From positions 1,054,001 through 1,118,000 of the forward strand of contig JAQFWX010000007.1 of NCBI GenBank assembly GCA_027605045.1: 64,000 nucleotides of DNA, written 5' to 3'. This document shows, one piece after another, positions 35,181 to 48,056 of this stretch; position 1 is the stretch's first letter, and each line of letters starts with the position of its first letter. The notes beneath the pieces were generated by a model that saw only the letters and a list, made by a program, of their open reading frames with translations, ran no database searches and was not told the DNA's origin. A program made the position numbers and the translations under genes. The DNA is from Phallus indusiatus (Eukaryota > Basidiomycota > Agaricomycetes > Phallales > Phallaceae).

Positions 35181-36776
35181 TCAACAAGAAACGAGAGAGA
35201 CGCACTTTTCAAATACCGAAAGAGGAGACGGTTTTCCAGGACTATACGACACAACAGGAACCCAAGTACTCAAAGGCGAAGTTCCATGTTCATACGAAGC
35301 TTGAGAAACATACAACAACAGTCCATCCGATTCAATTCTAATTTCGGATGACGATTGTTGTTGCCCAATCTGATCGATCTCCATCTCGGTTTCGTCGCTG
35401 TTCAGACGCGGCGGTAGTTTGACGTGTGCTTGGCGCATGGACCGACTGGAGGGTATGATTGTGGATAACAGCGACGGATATGAAAGGTCCAGGTGATACG
35501 GTACTGGGAGAAAGGTAACCGGATACGCAAATATATGCTGTTTAGAGGATTGAGATTGAGCATCTGGTTCTGCTGGAGAGTCTGTTTTTGGTTTGGTCGG
35601 CGCAACAGGGTCCAGATATGTCAATTCGTCAAGGCGGGTGTTTCTCCACCAAAAGCTTAGATAACACTTTTTAGCGATGATAAAGCAAAGACTCGCACAC
35701 GTTTTACGTACCGGAAGTTTGCTTCGCATTCTCCGATGTTTTGACCTTTCCAGAGTATAACATCTAACACATGAAGAATCCCATTCATCTTCCAATTCTC
35801 ATCCAGGATGCAGTCGATGATAGTTAGAGGTGGTAAAGGAGAAGGAAAAGACAGAATCGTCCGACCCATCAGACGTGACTTCAGAAGCGCATTTGAGACT
35901 AGAAAGAGAATCATTGAACCGATGACGCTGAGGATAACGATAGTCGTGCAATGCATCAACTTACCCCGGCCGGGTACATTTGAAGACTGATTTGATACAG
36001 CCAGGCATCGTTTCCCTTTGGGCACAGGTCCGAGTGCGACCCAATTAGTCTGTAGATCTGAGGGTATACCATCATCACCATCATCACCCATATGGTCTTC
36101 GCCTAACATCAGTTCATCATCTTTCATTTCCAGCAATTCCGCATACATAATCTTGTTCGCAAATCGGGCATTAGGTTTTCGAAGCTTCTTGGAAGACTCG
36201 GCTATGTTTGTGCTTGTGCTTGGACTTGTGCTTGGGATTAGACTTGGAATTGAACTTGGACTTGGACTTGGACTTTGGCTGTGTCGCGCGGATGTTGCTG
36301 CGGAAGGGAGTAAAGAAGACAAGCGACCTACGCCCTCGCGTACTATTATAGGATCATCGTCCTCTTCTTCTTCCTCGACATCAATAGACAAGCTGGAGAA
36401 CGCATCGAGATTGCGTAATGAATCAAGCTGTTGAGATTTTTTCTAAAACAGAAGTAAGAACAATGTTAGCGTAATCCGGCGGCGGTCGACATCCGTATCA
36501 TCCACACACGAACCCGTTTCTGTTCTTCTAGAGCCTAATAACAGAATCATCTTCAAATGAGCCAACAAGATTACACTGTGAAACTAATCAAACAAAGAAA
36601 CAAAAACTGACTTTCTCTCTGCGAGCTTGTTGCGAAATGCTTTCTGAAGTAGGCGGCGCTTTGAATGATGCTTGTCGACGGTTTGTGTTTGAGTTTGGGT
36701 GCATGCTTCGGCCTCTCCCGGCGCGACGCGCAAATTTAACTTCCGACATACACAACGTCTCTGAGGATTTTTTCAT
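35181..36776 (-). CDS. Snurportin-1-like snRNA cap import adaptor
   Basis: Five exons (36,612-36,776, 36,514-36,534, 35,965-36,442, 35,712-35,898, 35,181-35,655) give 441 aa. Snurportin binds the m3G cap of spliceosomal snRNAs and carries snRNPs into the nucleus with importin beta. Matching segments are TNWVALGPVPKGKRCLAV, LPPLTIIDCILDENW, GILHVLDVILWKGQNIGECE and FRFWWRNTRLDEL. The N-terminal SQQARREK-ALEEQKR-KKSQQLDSLR is the importin-beta-binding-type helix and is completed only by the 21-nt second exon. A low-complexity Ser/Pro stretch lies between. An earlier ATG and one at 36,749 are both possible starts. Confidence 0.85.
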
Positions 36777-36851
36777 TCAATCTACAAATCAACAACAATC
36801 CTTATAAATACATCTATCGTACTTATCGCAAAGCTTTGACTACTTTCGAAT

Positions 36852-37852
36852 TTAATGTTTCAACTTGTCATAGGTCGTTTTTACACTGGAGAATTCCGCG
36901 ATCTTTTCTGTGTACTGTTTCAACTTTGGAAACTCGGCCAAGTCTATCATAGCAAATGAAGCAATTTTGAGCCCTGTTAATCAATTCGTCAATTCAAAGA
37001 ATTTCCGCCATAACATTTTTTGCAAACTTACAGGTGAAGAATGCAATGTCTGCGCCAACAAAGGAACATTTAGTAAACCATCGACGAACCCAATGGAAGA
37101 ACAACAAAAAAGAGTCTCGCAACGCACCAACAATGGTAAAACGGTCCAAGGCAATCCACTCTCTTCCAGGCTCTTCCAAACGCTGTTCCAAAACCGCGTA
37201 TACACGTTTTGTTTCGTTCGTGTATCTGTCGTAAACAGACTGATCGAGATCTTTAACAGGATGGAAATATTTGAACCAGTTCGCTTGGCCTTGCATAGGC
37301 CCAAGACCAGAAACCTATATGATATAACATAATACAATAAACCTCTTCAGAAATAATAAAAAGTGCGACTTTAGATACCTGATACATCAACCATGTCCAA
37401 ACTTCCGCTTTCTCCTCCAAAGTTTTTCCGGCCCATTTCCCACTCGGGTCGAACTTTTCTGCGATATAGAGCAAGATGGCACCAGATTCCCAGACAATGA
37501 AATCTTTATTCGTATGGTCGATTATAGCAGGCACTCTTCCGTTTCTGCGAATGGCAAAAAAAAAAACAAGAACGTTATTACAGAGCTACATGGAGTAGAG
37601 CAGTGATTCAAACGACTTACGGGTTGATCTTCAAATAATCAGGCTGTTTCATTCCATTCGGGCCATTCCCCATTTGCTACAGAATTAAATCACGAAGTCG
37701 TCAAATTCAATAATTAGTAGCATCAGCAAGAGGGACTAGAACAAAACCTTTTCTATAATGTCGTACTCCACTCCAAGTTCTTCGAGAAGGATACCAACCT
37801 TGCACGGGTTGGGAGTTGTTCCATGAGCGTATAAACTGATTTTGGCAGGCAT
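36852..37852 (-). CDS. Ure2p-like glutathione S-transferase
   Basis: Six exons (37,748-37,852, 37,621-37,676, 37,379-37,544, 37,128-37,314, 37,032-37,049, 36,852-36,973) give 217 aa, the usual GST length. The N-terminal thioredoxin fold reads [19 protein letters not shown], with the glutathione-site segment [13 protein letters not shown] and [15 protein letters not shown]. The helical C-terminal domain starts [17 protein letters not shown], typical of fungal Ure2-like GSTs. Exon 5 is only 18 nt. Its neighbours are snurportin downstream (75 bp, same strand) and APC1 upstream. Probable cytosolic detoxification or glutathionylation role. Confidence 0.85.
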
Positions 37853-38724
37853 ATTATCTCTCAGTCTCTAGATAACTTCACTCTCGCGGTCGTCGACGTT
37901 AAGAGTTTTAGTTTTAGTTTCATCTTCAAATACTGCTTAAACCTTTTTATATGTTTTACCCCCCTTACGCTTATTGAACAACTTTTTCCCCGGTCAGTCA
38001 GCGCACATCCGTCATCCTGTCAATGATAAATCCAGATTACCAATGAATTACTAAACTTACTCACGAAAGCTCTCAGGATTAATGTTATTGCCCCACTACC
38101 AGTTGTTGTCCCTGAATGAGCTTGGAAAACTGCATGTGTACATATATACTCGACTCAGACTCCGAACGGGAAACGGATCCGAAGGGAAAAATTTTGACTA
38201 AACAGGTCACCCCGCGGAGATGTATTCTGATGATATTGATCATTTACGCAATAGAGATGGAAGATGGAAAAGGATTATCAAGCCAGGTCCAGCATCGTGC
38301 GACGCTGCTTCACGATGGTTGCCAATCACTGATGATAATTCTTGAGAATTTTGTGTTGTAAATGGTTATTCATTTGGTTTACTGAAACGTGATCCTCAGT
38401 TACCCTCTCCTATTACTGCACATGACGTGATCCACTTATATGCTGCGCGTCGGCGATGGGATATCCAAAAGGGACTAGATCGAACCTGAAAATCTTGGTG
38501 AGGAAGGAAAGTCTGTTATCGCGATATCATGATCTAGTATGAAATGCTTAACAACGCACATTCACATCCACATCCGGCCTGAGCGGTGATTCTCAAATTT
38601 GAAAGAATTATATTGTATATTTTGCTTTATCATAAATGACAGCTATAACTACAAAGCTTGCACAAGAACAAGGAAAAAGAAATTGCACAATGTAATCATT
38701 TACAGTGAATTCTGCTTTGGGAAG
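37853..38724. other. Intergenic between GST and APC1
   Basis: No gene recognised; the ORF at 38,116-38,361 has no domain. Contains the GST promoter and the APC1 3' region. Confidence 0.45.
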
Positions 38725-41700
38725 TCAGCGGGACACCCTGCTAAGCGCCATATGTTCCTCCACAGATTTCATAGTCCAAGGTCGTAAAATCCCACCTGCA
38801 AACAATACACCCGTATTCCATACCAAACCTTTGATAGCTCCAGTCCCGTTACGAGCTCTTTTCGGCGGTTGCACCGGTTCCAAAGGAATAGCAGCTAAAC
38901 GTTCGTGAGTCGCAGAAGCCTGTTTACGTAAATGGAACAAAACAGTCGTAGGCGGAATATTCGTTTTTGTGAGATAGAATCCCAAATTTCTCAGCAATTT
39001 AGTTTGCTTCCTGTACTGTTCCGCAGTTGTCGCGACCGGCAACGTTATACCCTCGCATCGGTTATACATTTTTAGAGCCTGTCGAAGATCGTCGTCGCTG
39101 CTACGTAGATCTCTCATCCGGGATTCCAACTCGTACTCAGCAGCTAGTAATATCTGCCGACGCATGAGTGGTGGTAGGGCTGCATTATCGCTCTTTCCGC
39201 TGAATCGACTGTCATAAATGTTCTTGTAAAACTCGTCATGCCAAGCCAGGTCCCGTAAGGCCAAATATGTCCAATGTGGATTCCGACGTGTGAGATGGAT
39301 AGATAAGTAAGTAAGCAACATATGTGCTCGATCCAGAGTGAGACATTCTAGCATTGCCGCCTGATTGAAAGCAGAGAAAATGAGCTCTTCGTTTTCTTCG
39401 CCGTCATTACGACAGAACCGATCCGCGAAAGCCACGAAAAAGGCTTCATTCGAAAAAGACGATATAAACTGATAAAACTCAGCCGAAGATGGAGAGAATA
39501 CATCGGATGGTTTGGGATTGTCCAGAACGGCTGCGTCGCCTGATGACGCCCCGGATCGCATATATATACTTCGACTGCCTCGAGGGTCTTCGCCATATCC
39601 TAAATGCCCCGTCCGTCGTTTCACCCACAACGTCTGATTACGAAGCAGAACCTCTCGATGCCGCGGGTTATTCGCAATATCCAAAGTGAACGGGAAATAC
39701 CGCGGATTGTCGACGCGAATAGACAATAAACGGCTAATGTCAGGAAATAGTGTAGGGGATATCAACTGCACGGCACGAGTTTCTTTCCCGTCTTTTAATT
39801 TGACCTTCACCGGTAAATAAACCACTTCATTGCTTTCCACGTCTCTTCCTATCAAACATCTGGGTTCTGCAGCTAATACCCACAAATGTCGCAAGGCCTG
39901 CAAGTGTCCGCGATTTTCATGCGAGAGAGTAGGGAAACGAGGATAAAAGGCTGCTAATAGAGCTGCTATACCAGCGTCGGACGTTCCGAGCGTATATCGG
40001 CCCCCGCCTAGGAAGAGCATGCCGATAGCCATATGTGTGGCCATATGTACGCCATATCTACCGGGTTGGATAGCTTGGCCGTGCGAGAATCGGAGCCGTC
40101 GTAGGCAGTTTAGCTCTCCTGTTCCTGCCATGATCATTGAAAGTGCCAAAGACATTAGGTTTAGCCCGTCACGAACAGCTGCTCGTTTGATGCGATGGTC
40201 GAACTGAGCGTCTGCGATAAATAAGAAGAGATCAGACAATGCACGATACATCATTATAAAAAACATTGATCTTACTGTTTTGATTGGATATGCGTGTAAA
40301 CAAGTCGTGGTGGTGGAGAAGACAAAGGTAGGGTTCTTCCTGCGCGGTGCCAGCATACTTGAGACCCATCGCAAAGCATGCTCCAGATACGATATTGAGA
40401 TAAGCAAGCTCCAGAGACTCGTCTAAATGCTTGCCTAGTTGACGTTGATCAATAGCGTCCATAACACGTTTCGGAACTTGATTATTGACCCATGTCGGGG
40501 TTGGCTGGACAGTATTCCACATGACTAACGCTTTCCCTAACGTTCGAACAAGTAAAAAGCTAGGCTGCAAATGATGCAGCTCGAGTAAAGTATTCGGGAC
40601 CGTGAAAATGTCAGCAATGTCCTGTCGCTCCGTTTTCAAAAACATCAATGCTAATGCCATCGTAGCTGGAGCAGATGTTAATGCCACGTCGAAATGATCT
40701 CTACTGCTTCTGCCTCCAGGAAAAGAGGGTTCTCCATGAATCAATACTCGCAATCGAGATATCATATTCATGTCTGCAAGACTCGTTGTATCGGCCCCAC
40801 CACCTAGCATGATCATACCGAAAGCTATAGCGGCTGATAAAGTATAGGCCTCTCGATGGTCCGTAGTTTGATCAGACGTCCTAAGCTGTGTCCGGCTTAT
40901 TTCGTGCAGGGCTACTTCCGCCATTCTTCGATCCTTGGTTCCGAGATACAGGAGACCCATTCCGACTAACCCGGTCGCTTGGGTTAGCATTCCTATATTC
41001 AGGTCGACGGATGGATTAGGGAGTAGAGCAGGAGTATGAACAGCTAAAAGTTTCATCACATGACGATTGGCGGTACCAACGTGAGCTACGGCTAGACCTA
41101 GTAGAACACCTATTGACGTTAAATCGTGTTTTGGAGTGAGGTAGGAGAATGTGTGCCATGTGAGGAGGTTCTTCAGATGGCCAGTTAAACCAAGACCAAA
41201 TAAGAAACCAGCATGTTCTGCGGTCAATTCTACAGGTTTATTGAACACAATCCATGAGCTGTCTATCATTTTGGTTGTGGGCGAAAGACGTAGACCCGCG
41301 GCTACACCATTATGGAAATCTGCCCAATTTTTCGCTTCCTGATTCATCTTCGATACATCCACCGTTACCAGAGCATTATACGGTTGAAGGCGAACTGAGA
41401 AGTCCATCTTGGGAACTTGATACACGTCACGAGTAACTGTAGGTAAAGTCCCGTAAGTAAACATTGCGCGTCCGACTGGAAGTGCTAGTGTGCGCTCCGC
41501 AACCCTAAGAGCGGTTGTTTGCTGTTCTCTGGCAACCTCATGCTCTCTGAAGGAATGTTAGCGATCCTCTTAATATCATGATAAGCAGCTTTATCGGCAC
41601 AAACTCACGTCAAATCAGTGCGTTCGGCCATCTTAACATTCGAAGGTGACGAGGATCGTAACATTCGAGCAACTTCCTGTACCCGACGATCGCTACCGAA

Positions 41701-44700
41701 ACGTATATCAGTAAAGTCTCCCAACTCCAACTCAACACCAGAAATGGGCGGACGATCAGACTCCATGGCTGTATGTGCCTGCGCAATAACGTCTCCCACA
41801 GTCGCACGAGACCATGAAGGATCCTATAGAAGAATGAGAATCTTCAGAACCGGACAAAAAAAATTGTCTCTTACCAAATGCTTATCGACTTGTCGAAAGC
41901 TGTCCCTGGATGTCATATGAGTTGAATCGCCAGACACCATTTGGGCAAGGTCAGGTCGTAGAACAAGCCGGTATGCAGCAGCAGACCAATCGCCACTAGG
42001 AAGACTTTGACAGGTGCGCAGAGCTTCTCGAATTGGTTGCGCTAAACCAGGAGGCATCCTATCCAAATCATCATTCGTCAAACCTAGTCTAACCATAGCT
42101 AACATCGCATTTTCAGCACGTTTGCGGGCGGTTGGAACGGTCGAGTCCGTAAAGCATTCCCATACGTTGAAGAGTCGGTAGACGTCTTGTAGCGGATCAA
42201 TTTTACCATACTGCAACGCTGGCTCGATTTGGTACAATTGTGAAAGATGATTCATCGTGTTCCAACCAGGTTTTGCAGCAGGGTCGACTAATCGAGAGAA
42301 AAGATATAAGTATAAATCGGGAGGCTGAGGTCGAAGACGCGTTGGATATTCAGCTGTGTAGGTTAAGTAAAAATATATAAGGATTAGGTATCAATAATGC
42401 TCACTTTCACGTTTGTAATTTACCCATCCTTCATAGTACTCGGGGAACACTCTCACCCAATAGTCTGACCACTCAGGCCGGATTGCTCTCCCAAGCGCAA
42501 TTAACAAGCGGGCAAGACGAGGTAAGAAAGCATGGACAGCATCCATTTTCAATTTATAACTTTCCGCTAAGAGATGTAGAGCCATAAGACATTGGTCAAT
42601 ATCGTCAGCTGGTACCGGCGGTTGGCATTCATTTCGTCGATATGGCTGAAAAGGTGAATCTAGCAATTCGAGGACAGGATCGTTTTTAAACCTAGCGTTT
42701 GAAACTGAATATGCCAACGCTTCCCAGGTCCCGGGTGGAGGCGGCGAGTCATTTGTGCGATGGTTGGGCGACTCTACGCGAAGCAATTGACAAAGTGTGT
42801 CGACAAAGCATAGCCATTCTTCATCATTCTCCATCACTCCACCCAATTCAGAGATTCTTTGGAGCCAAGCAACATGCAGCTCGAAGGCGCGTGATTCCGT
42901 CAAGGCAAAAGACAGAACAATAAAACAAGTGTGAGTCAATTGATCCCGAGGTATGTATGTTATTTTGGATCTTGTCGTGCTACCATTCTCAAAGTGGACG
43001 GTGAACGAACTATGGAGGGGTTCGCTGACAGCGGCAATCTTTTCTTTGTCTATGATTGAATGAGTTGACTGCATTGACACATCAAGGTCATCGACGGTCA
43101 TTAAATCGTCTCCGCCTATTGCTTCGGCTGGAGATTCGGGAGGTGGAGCCCAGAAAGGTCGAGGACCCAGCTTCACATTTATGGTTTTAGTGCCATGAGT
43201 CAGAACCGAAAGCGTGCCATCGGGTTTGACAATCAAGAGATCCAATACTGAATGTCTGAAAGCGCAGATAGTACACGCGGAAATTGCTGACCTAGCAAGA
43301 ACAGGAGACACTCTTAACGTCTCTTCAGCGGGAATGCGTGTAATTTGAAAGATCGACAATACTCGGCTTGCAGGAAAGTGAATAGCCAATAAAGAGCGAA
43401 AGTCTTTACTCGTTAAACGCGTGTCAAAGAGATGCACTGTTATTTTATCAGGACAACGTTGGCTATAGAGGAATGGAATGGAATTAGTGAAATGATCTTA
43501 TATAATACCTAATACCACTTACTCTTTGACGGGAATAGGGATAGCTGAAATTTTTTCTAGCCATATGTGTGGGTTGTTTTTCTTATGGCTTGCATCCATA
43601 CGAGTGGCGATATCATCGTCGCTCTCGGAAATCCCAGGACGCGCTCGAGGAGATTGTGGCGGAATTCCAGCCGGAATTTGTTCTTGCGACAATTGCCTTT
43701 CATGTCCCTGAGAATGATGGGGTTGATTTTGAAATGGATGAGTCCAGGAGGCGGGTAATTCACCGCCTGGCAATGATGCGAGGGTTGGTTGAATGGTTGG
43801 GGGTTGACGTGGAGGAGGGAACAGGGTTGCTGATGAGGATGGAGGAGGAAAATTTGCAGGTGGAGCGGTACCCAAAAGAGGAGATGAAGGTGGAACTCTA
43901 TCAGCGCGATCTTGCCACTCTCTTCGACGGATAGCTTCAGGATCACGATGAGGTGTCGAGGTGTTAGATGGGTTAGGTGGGTCATTGGGGGCCTTAGACG
44001 TCAGCTTGTTGCTTTGAGGTTTCTTCTTAGGGATGATCGCAGGTACCTCACGAGGCTTGAAATATGCATATCTCCATATTGACAAGTGTACTTGATCTGA
44101 ATACCGGTGAGGTTTGAACGGTGAACCTGTTGAGTCGGAGAGTTCATGGGCCCCTTCCATATGATCTTGCAAAGGTGCGGTAGACGTTACTACGAGATTT
44201 TCTATTGCAGCTCCAAAAGTTACTTCTTCTGATACCCAAAGAGCTTTGTCGGTTGCTGGAGGGTGCAGGATGGGAGTCGATCGCTCCGGAACAGAAAGCG
44301 GGAAGGGTTTCGGATCATAAGCAGAAGTAGAACCGGCAAAATCGTCCGGGGTTTTGACCTCCGGAGGATTATTAGGATCTACTGGTGTGATAGCGGTCGT
44401 TGGGAGTGTGGATGGAAATGTTGGTTGTAGCGGCCCATGGATACGCGCGGCAAGACCAACAGCCTTGAGTTCCGCGTAAGGATCATGAAGAGAGAAAAAA
44501 GTCGGTAATAGAGGCTCTCCCGTTATAGCTGATTCGTTTTCTTCATACTGCCCAATCTCTCGTTGAATTAGTACGCCATGAGGCCGCAAAGGCCATGCAC
44601 GCCGAACCAAGAATGGCAAATGAAAGTTAAATTCTTCTCCGGTATCAGTGAAAACCTTCCCTAAACTCCTGAGAAAGATAAAAGTAGCCGATATTCGTTT

Positions 44701-45183
44701 CGCAGGGGTGACCGCACGCCCTCTAGTCTTTGCACTCTCGGCGAAACGACTGAAAGCTGAGGTATTGGACGAAGAGGCTTCAAGTTCCTCTGCAGATGTT
44801 GAAGAAAAGAAGGCGCTAGATCCTTCCACCACACCAGTCGGAAGTTCCACTAAACCCCTGCAAGCCCACTGTATGTCCTGATCCTCTTCTTCAAACGTCC
44901 ATTTCCGAGCTATAATGCCACCAGCTGATAAAACAACACAGCAGCTATTCCATGAAAGTTCTAAATCCTGATTAAATGCCTCGTCCGTCGAATGTACTTG
45001 AGCCGGATATAAGAGAGATTGTCGAAGTTGACGTGAATTAGGTGGCCGAATTACTTGTCGAATGGATTTCAACAAATCGGATTCTGTCCCAGAACTTTCT
45101 TCACTTGCATATGCTCTTTTGAAATATTCAGCAGCAGCATTAGGTCGTGGGCCCAGGAAGGGTATTGTTAGGTCCTTCGTCAT
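38725..45183 (-). CDS. APC1: Anaphase-promoting complex subunit 1 (APC1/Cut4/BimE)
   Basis: Six exons (43,523-45,183, 42,405-43,462, 41,875-42,353, 41,609-41,823, 40,276-41,546, 38,725-40,211) give 2,056 aa, the expected size for APC1. APC1 is the largest scaffold of the APC/C ubiquitin ligase that degrades securin and cyclins. The N-terminal beta-propeller region starts MTKDLTIPFLGPRP. The middle carries the alpha-helical PC repeats, clearly GHLKNLLTWHTFSYLTPKHDLTSIG..., ATGLVGMGLLYLGTKDRRM and MAIGMLFLGGGRYTLGTSD. The C-terminal sandwich has LWVLAAEPRCLIGRDVES. A Pro/Ser-rich low-complexity segment (about residues 390-540) looks disordered and phosphorylatable. The start is 208 bp from the stop of the next gene upstream. 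Confidence 0.92.
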
Positions 45184-45390
45184 GTTCGTAAGTAAGGGAT
45201 TGTGTCATTGTGTGGATGTGACAAATGTGACAACGCGTCAAAGGCACGCGTCCAACACCAGTATTTCCAGCCAAATTTTTACACTTGCAATGTAGATGAA
45301 TATAAATACTCAATTTCCATGCAAACACTACTTCTATTACAATATATCTATAACCAAAAAGACAATACGACTTGTATACAACAAAAGAAA

Positions 45391-47651
45391 TTACCGTCCA
45401 ACCCAATCGTACGGCATATCTGGGCTATATCCCATCCCCCAAGCAAGCCGTTGAAACATGTACCTCATTCCTTCATAATCAGGTTTAGCTTCGAAGCTAA
45501 GTGATCGCGCATGGCGCAAGAAGTAAGCGAATTCGACTGGTAAACCCGCACATAGATGCTCAATAGGGATGGTACGCTTAGCATGTGCAATTGGCGAGTA
45601 ATCGTCATACCCATCTTTGCCGCGCTGTACATCGTTTAGGCCACATATCTTACGTCAATCAACGTAGGCAGCTTACTATTGGGCTCGGCCACGGAAGGCC
45701 TTTAAGGCAATCGACGAAGATGTATCCTAGTGCTTCCATGTCATTGCGACGGCCTTGTTCTGGAACCAATTTAGAAATAGCTACGAAAGAAGATTGCGAT
45801 GCTACCTTCGCCGTCATGAGCACCCAAGCTAGCATAACGAGCGTTTCCCCAAAACCCTATTCCTGTCCGGAAAGGAATATGAGGGTACTTCGAAGTATGA
45901 AAGGCTTTTGCCATTCCGAAGTCTATCAGGTATATAGTCTTATCCCAAAGCTCACGACCGATGAGGAAATTGTCGGGTTTTAGATCCCTATTCGTTTGCC
46001 AGAATCAGATCAAGCAATGGATAAGGAAAGTTATTCTGACCTATGAATCATGCCGTACGAATGCAAGCTTTGTACGCGAGCAATCTACATAATTCAGTAA
46101 GCTCATCACAAGCTCATCATCCAAAATCCGTGCTTACCATTTGATCTGCCATCATAAGGACAGTAGGCAGACTAAAACGCTCATCACATGCGTCTAAGAC
46201 ACTTGAGAGGCTTCGCCCTAAAACAGGGAGGACCAAGACATTATAGTCACGAGTAATGCCAAACCACTAGACGTGCAAGATGAACAACAATCCTCAATAG
46301 ATAAATAAACCTTTCAAACCTTCATAACTGGAATACCTGCCGCACCTCTTAACTTCTCATACATCTTTGCTTCGACTTGCAGCATAGGCACAGAAGCTGT
46401 ACTCGGCTCGAGCTTTATGGCAACTTGTCTATTCGACACCAGATCGACACCGAGATAAACTTCACCGAAAGAGCCCGCACCTAGCTTCTTAATGGTCTGA
46501 TAACTGCCAAAAATTTCGCCTATTACACTAGACTTCTTGACAACAGGAGGTAATGGTGGAGGGGCTGGCTTATTAACATCTATCCCCTTAAGAGCTTGGC
46601 GAGCTTTCTTCTTCGGTGATGGAGGTAAAGGGACCTCTTCCGGTTTGGCATCCAACTTCAAGTTCGATATCTCCTTAATGACGCGATCAATCTCTTGCTC
46701 AGGTTTCTTTTCATTCGTCCCAACATCTTTAGTTTTTGTTCTAGCTTTCCTCTTAGGCTTTGTTTTCGGCTGTGGGGGTGGTTTGGCCGTCAAGTTCAAT
46801 GCTAAGATGAAGGCGCATTCCCGGCCGGCAGGTCTTCGGGAGTGCTCAACTCTAAAACCCTCGTTTATTTGACGTCGAACAAGTTTTAATTGAATTACAT
46901 ACAATGGATCGTCGTTGACTTCCCAGCCCGACAGACTGGTGTCACAATACACGCAAGTCGCTGTGTCGTCCCCCGGCGCTGTATCTGGTGTAAATACAAA
47001 ACCAGCCTTTGCCATCTGCATGATGTACATGTAACCCTTAGGGTCAGCTTATCCTGAAGCGGAGAAGATAGGTACGAACATTAATTGCGTTGCAACCATG
47101 CTCCACTGACTGATGCGGCCACCACTCCTCGGTCTTTCCTCCAAAAGTTTCGAATCGGGCTTTTTCTAATGTTTTTGAGGTGGGAACCCTTGTCTTAGTC
47201 CGGAACTCAAAGCTAAGTTGGGACGCGATGAGCACTCCTAATGACTTGAAAAAACAAACACTTACTGTCCCTCTTCATCCTTCTCGAATTCCAACGCGCA
47301 CCGAACTAATGCCCAAGGACACTTTGGTGAGATCTTCAGATGTATTTCATGAGGGTTGTCGCGAGGTTCCCATTCTGCATACTCTTCTTTGCAAATAAAA
47401 CACGTAACGTTATCCTAATTACCCTCAGCCCTCAGTCTCCCGTTTCTAGATTCTCATGCGCTCATTAAACTACGCACCGGATACAGTGCATACGGGTCAT
47501 GGTAGAATCCTGCCTCTGCAAGACTCTCAGGATATGCAAGATACGCTCCAGTTACGGGATGTGGCCATTCTCTAGATCCTTGAATACTTGATCGTCTAGA
47601 GTATTTCTTGACAGTCTTGAAGGACGCTATTCGGGCTCCTTCCGATTGCAT
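45391..47651 (-). CDS. Two-BIR protein fused to a casein kinase 1 domain
   Basis: Ten exons (47,478-47,651, 47,266-47,414, 47,107-47,212, 46,903-47,036, 46,320-46,851, 46,138-46,266, 46,041-46,084, 45,806-45,987, 45,677-45,759, 45,391-45,624) give 588 aa with consistent phase. BIR1 has C63, C66, H83, C90 (CFIC...H...C); BIR2 has C171, C174, H191, C200; both fit the zinc pattern Cx2Cx16Hx6-8C. A Lys/Pro-rich linker leads into a CK1-type kinase from about 303: GAGSFGEV, VAIK (K334), HRDLKPDN (D424), DFG (D445), RYASLGAH and DMEALGYIF. Catalytic residues are intact. Fungal Bir1/survivin proteins act in the chromosomal passenger complex; a C-terminal CK1 domain is unexpected. An upstream ATG at 47,807 is in frame. 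Confidence 0.85.
46852..46902 (-). other. In-frame 51-nt intron inside the second BIR
   Basis: Donor GTATGT and acceptor TTTTAG give DDP-LVEHSRR. The intron is 17 codons long and has no stop codon, so retention would keep the frame but move the zinc-binding His from spacing 16 to 33. Confidence 0.7.
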
Positions 47652-48056
47652 AGGTAACTTGGATTGCTGTATGGGAGCCAAGTAATATGTCTGACCGTAT
47701 AGACTCGGATGGTGGTGAGCGTGAAAAGACACGAAAGGCCAGCGGCCAGGACCTGTCACTTGACACCTGGACTGAGAATTCAAAACACGAGTAAAGTTTT
47801 GGATCACGTGAAAAGCACGTGAGATGTTACGTAAAGATGGACGCAGCGTTAAGCGCGCATGAGGTCCTCGACCTCATACAAACCTCAGTTTTCTTGCATT
47901 TCGACAATATACCGTTGCTTGTCGTTTCTCAGAACCTTTGATTTCATACTGAAAATGAAGCTTTATAAGCACCGGCCAGCCACCTAGTGCCGTATTATTA
48001 ACATGCGCAGATTATAGTGTAACGAGCTAAATTATCTATGACACAGCGTCCCGCTT
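47652..48056. promoter_or_regulatory. Promoter region of the BIR-kinase gene
   Basis: About 400 bp between the stop of the mitochondrial carrier and the BIR-kinase ATG. All three neighbours are transcribed leftward. No other feature is seen. Confidence 0.5.

Noticed and set aside
36018..36434. 138-aa + strand ORF
   Set aside because: It is the antisense of the Ser/Pro-rich exon of snurportin, and its repeats mirror that low-complexity stretch.
43526..43934. Overlapping + ORFs of 61 to 121 aa
   Set aside because: They are the antisense of the disordered Pro-rich part of APC1.
45391..47651. Two separate genes, BIR protein and CK1 kinase
   Set aside because: No stop, promoter-like gap or in-frame Met separates them; one exon covers both and the total model is in phase.
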